In this document: in pieces, positions 10,925 through 19,900 of the stretch
How the letters are laid out: every line of letters starts with the position of its first letter
How positions within the stretch are numbered: position 1 is the stretch's first letter
Origin: Alviniconcha marisindica
Lineage: Eukaryota > Mollusca > Gastropoda > Provannidae
Direction: 5' to 3'
Assembly (NCBI GenBank): GCA_018857735.1
Contig: JABMCL010000882.1
Coordinates: 862,001 to 926,000, forward strand
DNA length: 64,000 nt
Position numbers and translations under genes: made by a program
Notes under the pieces: generated by a model
Seen by the model: the letters and a program-made list of their open reading frames with translations, nothing else
Databases searched by the model: none
Told to the model about the DNA's origin: nothing

Positions 10925-13900
10925 GCAGAGGCCTCAGGTATTTACGGTCTAACGCATGATAACTAGCAACATCTTGCAATAGGAGTGACTGGAAACACAA
11001 AGTCTTTTCTGGTAATGGACCACTTCACAGAGATTCCTGTGCCTGGAACTGTCTTAAGCAGCGAACTGATGCATTGCAAGCCTTACCATTATTATGATTT
11101 GTCTTTCTTATAATTGTTTACCTTCAGAAGCACAACTTCTGTCTGTTCGATATTAGAATCAGTACTGCACTACATTTAGATAGACTGGGAGGTAGTTCAG
11201 CAGTTGATATTGAGGCGTGTGGTCATTCGAAGGGAGGAAACCCACTTACTGTGCTGTGCTGTGATTGACCTTGAGATGGCTCTTCTGTGAAAAACGGGTG
11301 TTCTCATTCAAGTGGAGCAAAATTCACTTTTGTGTCTCTGGCACCAAAACCGGATATGGTCATCCAAGTAGAGCAAAACCCACTTTTGTGTTTCCGGCAC
11401 CAAACCCGGGTGTGGTCATCCAAGTGGAGCAAAACCCACTTTTGTGTTTCTGGCACCAACCACCGGTTACCTGGGCATGTTCGTATACCCGATTGTGGCT
11501 CGGCCGTAAACCAAGATTCCTGTGTAGGTAAAGGAAAAACAAAAGCACCTCCAGATAAAAAGGGGCCAGGTTTGTTTTGTGTTACAGAATGGCCTGTGTG
11601 GTACAGACCAGTTTTTGTTTCGGGGAGTGTTTCACAGACAGGTTTGTGTTGCCAGAAATGTTTTTCCAGAATGGTTTGTGTTGCTGAGAGTGGGATGTGC
11701 CGTTTGGAGCATTTCACAGAAATGTTTGCTATTTGCAGGGAAATGCCACAGAATGGTTTGCTTTGTTGGGAGTGTTTGACAGACTGGTTTTGTGTTTTTC
11801 AGGGAGGAGCCGTGTCTCCGAGTCACGCACAGCCTCCTGCTATGGGGCCTTCTGGTCAAGGTAAGAGTCTCCCTTCATTCCTTCTGCCTTCCCATCGTCA
11901 CACTTCTGCTCTGGCTTGTGTTGCATGGTGCTGTGTGTGTGAGCATGTGTGTGTGTGTGTGTGTATGAGGGTGACAAGACAGAGATCAAAGCTAGTGCCT
12001 TTTAACTCTGAAAGTGAGGCAAAGCGTAACGGCAGACCAAATCTGAAACAGATGGTGTGTGTGAAATCCTGTGCAAAGGGTGTGTTTGAAAAATGAAAAA
12101 CAAATTTTAAAATTAAAATGTTAAAATTTGGGTAAACATCAGTGTGTGTATGTGCCTGTGTGTGTGGCGCGTGGGTGGGTGCATGCTCTGTAGCTAGTAT
12201 TCTGACCCAGGTTGTCCGATTCCTATCACAGTCTGTGCTGTATGTAAACCAGGGTGTGTGTGCGTGATTTGGTGTTGCAGCCATGGGTCCTCCGGCGGAG
12301 GTGGCTGGCGCGAGGCCAGGACAGACCGCCCCCCAGCCCCAGCACAGCGGCTTCCCAGTGCCCCCAGGGACCTCCTCTCGCTCGGGCCACTACCCCCCTC
12401 ACATTCCACCCTCCTCCAGCGCGCTGTCCACCCTCACCACCCCCTACCCCCACCCCCCTCCCCCCGGCTACTCCTCCGCCTCCGGGCTGCAGGAGGGGTC
12501 CGCCTTGCGTCGGCAGTTTGCGTCGGAGGAGGAGATTCGTGCCTACTACAACAGGCAGGAGAATTTCTTGGGTGAGGACATGAAGCACCAGATTCGTCAC
12601 CCATACGGCGTGTGGAACTGCACGCCGGTCCGGACTGCGGCCTCTAGTCACTCGTTTGCCGGCCCCGGCCCCGCCAAGCAGTCGCGCTTGGCCGGGCCCG
12701 TGTCTTGCGTGTCGGGCTCCAGCGCAGCTTCTTTACATTCCTCGCCCACCGTCACCATGGTAACAGGGCAGCACTCCTCATCTCAGGTGTCCCCAGCTCA
12801 GCCGGCTAAAGCGGGCAGCAGTTCCTCGTCCTCATCCTCTTCCTCGTCCGCGGCCGGCAAGACGGTGGCGACGGAAACCAGCCCTTCTGTTCCGTATGTG
12901 TATCAGAAGGATGACTTGAAACTTGTGATCAACCTCCGTAGCACTGTGGCCCCCCTCACCCCCACAGAGACAACCTCCACTACATCATCAGCGACCAACA
13001 CCCCCACCACCACCACCACCACCACCACCGCCTCCAGTGCAGCGTCCACGTCAGTGTCGGCGCAGACTGTGGCAGAGGATATCCCGGCAAAACCGGGGAA
13101 GGTGAAGAAGGCCTGTAAAGACATGACAGCTCAGGAAATCATGGACAGTGTCAAAGGATCAGGTGACTTGACCTCTCTCTCTCTCTCTCTCTCTGTCAAT
13201 CTCTTCCCCACCCCCCCCCCCCCCCCCCCCTCACCCCCGACACACCTTCCCCATCTCTTCTCTCTCTCCCTCCCCTCTCTCTCTCTCTCTCTCTCTGTCT
13301 CCCCTCTCTGTATGTCTACCCCTTCTTCTCTCTCCCCCCCCCCCCCCCCCCCTCCCCCCTACCCCCGCATACACACACACCTCCCCTCCCCCCTGACTCT
13401 CTCTCCCTCTCTCTCTTTCTCTCGTATATCTTCAGTCCCACATGAAGTTTCTTTTTGTTTTGTACAGCCGCTGAAAAACTGATGGTCTGGTGTACAGAAT
13501 CATTCTAGCAAAGCTTCCTTGCTTGTTTTGTGGGACTCGTCTGTGTGTGTGTTTCTCAGTGTGGCACTTCCTTTCACAATGACTCTTCTGCAGCTGGATG
13601 GCTGTTCTGTGAATTTTTGATGCCAGTGGAAGTGTTGACTAAACGAACGGTGTGCTTCCTTTTTTGAAGGCGAAAGATAAGCAGATGTTGAAGGACGATT
13701 CTTGTGTTGTGTGTTGCCGACAATAGAACTTGAACTTCCAGACTGAGGACTTGACTGTCGTTCGTTTGGCTGTTGTTGATGAAAGTGGAACATGCCGACA
13801 GTTTTGGTTTCCGTGTTCATCGTTGAAAGTAAAAGATGGACTTGGTTTCTCTGCCAGTTGTGGAACTGCAGTTTGTTTTTCTCTTGGCATTAGCACTGGA

Positions 13901-16900
13901 GCTTGCTGACCGGATGCGTGTGTTGCTTTTGCAGGTATCAAGGTAACCATCAGCTTACTTGGGGATTGTTTACAACCTCCGAGTTCTCCAAGCCCCCCTA
14001 TGCCGCCCCTCCCCAAAGATCAGCTGAATCCGCCCACACCCAGTGTTTATGTGAGTATCCATCACCATCTTGTCTCATTTGGTTTGCACTTTCCTGGCTG
14101 TCTCTTTGAAACTGGTCTGGATGCATTTGTAAATCCAGTGCTTGTGATGTGATTGTCGTTTGTCTTTTGTGACTATCTTTTGCTGTCATTCTTGCCTTGT
14201 CTTTTGTGACTAGCTCTCTTTTTTGAAGGACTGTTCTGCTATTGCCTCTTCTTTTTCTTTTTTTCTCTCTCCCCCCCCCCCCCCCCCCCCCTTCATCATG
14301 GTTTGTCTATGTCTTTGAGACTTGTAACTTCATTTCGGCTATTGCGCAGTACTTCTGGCAATGTCCTTTGCTCAAAGTTTGATGGACCTAAACCACATTG
14401 GCCCTAAGCGCCCAAGCACTTTTGTGACCATCTGTTTCTAATCTGCTGCCTTTGGGGTGTCTGGTTTGAACGCTGCTGGCTTTGTCGATAACAGTGTTTT
14501 GTTGTTCTGATTTTCAGTTGGAGAGTAAGAAAGATGCCTTCTCTGCAGAGCTGCAACACTACTGTCACACTCAACCTGTCGTCGTCATACGTGGCATCGC
14601 CACTGCATTGAAATTAGGTATGTCATCTGCATGAGAGAAAAAAATATGAGAAAAATGCCCCTTGTGGGATGATTAAAGTTTTTGAATTGAATTGACTGTA
14701 CATTAGTCATTGTAGTCATTATGGACGTCATGGTTATAACACTAGAAGGGGGTTTGTGGAAGTGAAAAGGATCCCTGGCGGTGTGTTTTGGTAGGTGTTG
14801 GGGACACCTCGTTTCCAGCGTCTAATTTTCCTGTCGCAGATCAGAGCATTTGCTTTGCGTGCCGCTTGTCTGTGTGTAGCGTGGTGAATACAACTCGGGC
14901 ATTGTGCCTGAGATAATAAAATTGCTGAAGTAAATAAATGACCATCTTTCCTAGTTTGAAATGGAATAACAGATTTGAAAATTCAGCATTAAAAAATCTA
15001 ATCAGTTAAGTGATTTGAAAAAAAAAATCTGTGTGACCTTTCTGAAGAGGAAGAGAAGAGTGTGAGTGAGTGGAATGAAAGAACTGAGGTGGCTGTGACT
15101 TGGACAGAATATTGTTTGTTTCAGACCTGGGACTCTTCTCAACGAAAACTCTGGTAGAGGCCAATCCTGATCACCAGGTGGAAGTGAGAACCCAGGTAAA
15201 TAAACACTACTTTTACCTTCATTGGGGGGGGGGGGGGGGGGGGGGGGGGTACTACTTTCACTTGATTTTTCAGGGGTGGGGGGCTGGTGGTAAATAAATA
15301 CTACTTTTACCTTCATTTTTCCTGTAGGGGTGGGTAAATAAACACTACTTTTACCTTCATTTTTCCTGGAGGGGTGGGTAAATAAACATTACTTTTTACC
15401 TTCATTTTTCAGGGGGTGGGGGGTAAGTAACTACTTCTACCTTCAGTTTCGTGGGGGTGGGGGGTAAACACTACTTATACCTTCATTTTTCCTTGGCAGG
15501 GGTGGGGGGGGGGGGGGGGGGGGGGGTTACACTTCACCGGTGTATGTGTACTGGAAACATGTTACCACTCGCCTGCCAGTGTCGAGGTGTTACAGCCGAA
15601 TGGGTCATGTGTTGCAGAAGCAACAATCGCCGGATGAGAACCGCGACAACAATGGCACACGCCTGTGGTACTGCCATAGCAACCGCGGCAGCAGTACGGT
15701 GGCCAGATACGCACAGTACCAGGCAACGTCTTTCCAAGAGTCACTCAAGGTAGCACCTCATTGCTCTCACCTGTTTTGATACAGCTACCCCCAGGGTGGT
15801 TTGGCCATATGTGTTTTTGTTGTTGTTGTTTTTGCCCGGGGGGGGGGGTCCAAGGAAATACAGAAACCAGTTTGTTTCCTGTTAGTTGATTGTGTGTGTG
15901 TGTGTATATATATACAGGACCTTTCTTTTTTTAAGTGTGGATGTATAGGACTTTTTCTCTCTTTTTTCAGCACTGAATTTTTGCAAAAAGTTGAACTGGC
16001 AGTTTTCACTGGACTGGACCCTGAAGTGACTTTCATTGTTGTTGTTGTCGTCTTTGTCATTTCCTGTGATGATTACATTCTGAAAAAGACTGGCCAGCAC
16101 TTCAGGACGTCAGTTCTTGTGACATTTGCGTCCTGAGACTGGCCAGTGCTTCAGGGCGTCATTTCCTGTGGTGATTTCATCCTGAGACTGACTGGCTGTC
16201 ATTTCCTGTGACAGTTACATCCTGAGGCTGACTGGCTGACGCTTCAGGGCGTCATTTCCTGTGACCGTTACATCCTGAGGCTGACTGGCTGACGCTTCAG
16301 GGCGTCATTTCCTGTGACAGTTACATCCTGAGGCTGACTGGCTGACGCTTCAGGGCGTCATTTCCTGTGACAGTTACATCCTGAGGCCGACTGGCCCTAC
16401 GCTTCAGGGCGTCATTTCCTGTGACAGTTACATCCTGAGGCCGACTGGCCGACGCTTCAGGGCGTCATTTCCTGTGACAGTTACATCCTGAGACCGACTG
16501 GCCGACGCTTCAGGGCGTCATTTCCTGTGACAGTTACATCCTGAGACCGACTGGCCGACTCTTCAGGGCATCATTTCCTGTGACAATTACATCCTGAGAC
16601 TGACTGGCCGACGCTTCAGGGCAAGGTGGAGAGCTGGTGTAGATTGGGACAGCCCCCTGACGGCTTGCTGCTTGTGTGTGTATTTCAGGAAGAGCAAGAC
16701 AAAGGCAAAGTCTCCCACAAGCAGGAGAAGGAATCTGACAGCGACTCCAACTCCTCACAACCAAAGAAGTAAGCACTGCTCTCAATATATGATCCCTTCC
16801 TCCTCATCTTCAGATCATAAAACACAATGGTAGTCACTTATTCCTCATCTCCATAAGATGGTTCCTGCCATTTAGCCACGGGCCACAGAGCAAGCCTGAG

Positions 16901-19900
16901 ATGTTCTGAGGCTGACCCATGTCTGTTTTGCCTTGCAGGAAAGGGAAGAAGATGATTCGGTTTGGAACTAACGTGGACCTGTCGGACCAAGACAAATGGA
17001 GGGCGCAGTTGGCAGAGTTGACCAAGCTTCCGGCCTTCACCCGCGTGGTCTCCGGGGGCAACACGCTGAGTCACGTGGGCCACAAAATCCTGGGCATGAA
17101 CACGGTGCAGCTGTACATGAAGGTTCCAGGGTCCCGTACACCAGGTACCTGTCACTGTGGACCGGGTTTCCCCCCCCCCCTCTCCTTCCCCTCTGTGCTC
17201 AGCTGTCCTGACTGCACACTGTACCTGTGGCTGTGGGCAGGAGGCTTTCCCTCTCCTTACCCTCTCTGTTTAGCTGTCCTCACTGCACACTGTACCTGTG
17301 GCTGTAGCTGTCCTCACAGCACACTACCCATGCTGCAGGCTGGGTTTTCCCCCCCCTCTCTGTTCAGCTGTCCCCATTGCATGCTGTACTTGGCACTGTG
17401 GGCTGGAGGCTTCCCCCCGCCCCGCCCAACCTTCCCATTTTCTGTTTGGCCATCCACACTGCACCTGTGGCTGTGGGCTGGAGGCTTTCCCTCTCCCTAC
17501 ACTTTCTGTTCAGCTGTCCTCACTGCACGCTGTACCTGTCTGTCACTGTGGGCTGGAGGCTCTCCCCCCCACCATCCCATTTTCTGTTTGGCCATCCACA
17601 CAACGCACTGTACCTGTGGCTGTGGGCTGGAGGCTTTCCCTCTCCCTACACTTTGGCCATCCACACTACACACTGTACCTGTGGGCTGGAGGCTTTCCCT
17701 CTCCCTACACTTTGGCCATCCACACTACACACTGTACCTGTGGGCTGGAGGCTTTCCCTCTCCCTACACTTTGGCCATCCACACTACACACTGTACCTGT
17801 GGGCTGGAGGCTTTCCCTCTCCCTACTGCACACTACACACTGTACCTGTGGGCTGGAGGCTTTCCCTCTCCCTACACTCTCCCTGCTGTGAGCTTGCAGT
17901 ACCCATGTACCAGTACTTGTGCAAACAATGTTATGTACTTGCTGAGTTCAACTAATTTAGATGATAACCCCTCAGTAGTGGACACCCCACTTTCACAGCC
18001 ACTCGCTGTCCATTTCTAAGGTCAGAAAAGGGGTTCTGCTGTAGTATCAGCGAACTGTTCCTGTTGTTCCTGTTGTCTTCGTCGTCATTGCATGCAGTTG
18101 GTTGGTTCAGGATAGAGTTTAGACCTCTTCATCTTCATTGCGGGCAGTTAGTTGGTCCTGGATAGACTTTAGAATTCAGTAATATGAATAGTCTTTATTG
18201 ATTCAGAAAGAATAACTGCATTGTGGGAAATATCCTAGTATTGTGGGTCCATTTTGTCTTGTATTTTGGTGTATGTATTGTAAGCAGCTTGCTCTTGCTT
18301 TTTCAGTCCATCAAAACAAAAACAACAACAACAAAAAACCACCAATAAAAGCAAAACAACATTCTGCTTGAATGAAATAGTAACATTTTGACTGTACAAT
18401 GTTGTTCAGGTCACCAAGAGAACAACAACTTCTGCTCGGTCAACATCAACATCGGCCCTGGGGACTGCGAGTGGTTCGCTGTGCCAGACTCTTACTGGGG
18501 GGTCATCGCCAGCCTGTGTGAAAAGTGAGTGGTCCGTCTGTGCACTGTGATTCACCCTCGCAGCACTCTCGTTCTGTAGACTCTGCAGACTCGGGGACTG
18601 TGAAGCAGGTTGCTCGGTCGTGCTGAAATGACCCTGTGCGGTCGATGGGACGTTAAAAGTCCTGGAACTTGACTGATCACTTTCTGCATACGCAGCAGCG
18701 GTCACGGCTTTCCTTCAGCTTCTGCGGAGAGTGGGGAAGAGCTTTAACCCAGATTTTGTATTTGCTCATTTAGAAATGTTTATCAAGGCGGTCTTTATGA
18801 TAAAACTTTTCAACATCAACACTCGCCAGTAGAAATGAAAGTAATTTTTGAGAGATGAGATGCGGATAAATGTGATGATGGGTAATGCTAACGAGTTGCG
18901 TTTTTGGTGTGGCAGGAACCAAGTAGACTACCTAAAAGGGTCTTGGTGGCCCATTCTGGAGGACCTGTATGACCACAACGTGCCTGTCTATCGCTTCGTC
19001 CAGAAACCAGGAGACCTCGTCTGGATTGGCCCTGGTACCGTCCACTGGGTGCAAGCCATTGTGAGTAACGCTCAAAACCTTATAGTCTCAATTCTTTGTC
19101 AAAGACTGGTCGCTTTCTCTTTAAAAAAATAAAAAGGGAGAAAAAAGGAAGTAATTATCTATAATAATAAAAAATGGGGGGGTGGGGGGGTATGTGAATT
19201 AAGGTATGATATGGAATTAATGCATGATAAGTTGTGTCAATTTAGTTTTTCATCATGTTTGTGGTAAACATGTTTTGTAGAGCTAGGATTTTGGTGTTGT
19301 TGTTTTTTCTTGTCGTTTTCCCCCCCAGGATATCCATGTCTGTATGCCTGTGATTGCAGTGCGTGTGTGTGTGCATGCATGTTTGTGCGTGCATGCATGT
19401 GTGTGTTTGCAAAGAGAGAGAGAGAGAGTAGCATTTGTATTTGGTGCGTTTGCAAAGAGAGAGGGTAGCATCTACGGCAGTAATTACCCTCCACCTGATT
19501 GCCTGTTCTGTCTTGACACGCGTGTGCAGGGCTGGTGCAACAACATTGCCTGGAACGTCGGCCCCATGACCTACCAGCAGTACCGGCTGGCCGTGGAGCG
19601 CTACGAGTACAACAAGCTGCAGCACTACAAGTCCATCGTTCCCATGGTGCACCTCTCCTGGAACCTGGCGCGCAGCCTCCGCACCCACGACGTCATGCTG
19701 TACAACCAAGTCAGGTCTGTGCCCTGCCAAGGGTGTGGGGGGAGGGGGTGGGGGATGGAGTAGGGTGGATGCCTGCTTCAGCTGTGTGAGGTGATCATGG
19801 GAAAAAGTTGCCATGGATTCGTTGATCTCAGTGGACATGATATTTGTATGTCTTGCACATGATAATAATAAAAAAATCGGTTGTAATCGGCAAATTGTGG

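Noticed and set aside
12903..13124. Minus-strand frame with a Val run inside exon 9
   Set aside because: Antisense shadow of the threonine tract (ACC repeat) in the KDM6 exon.
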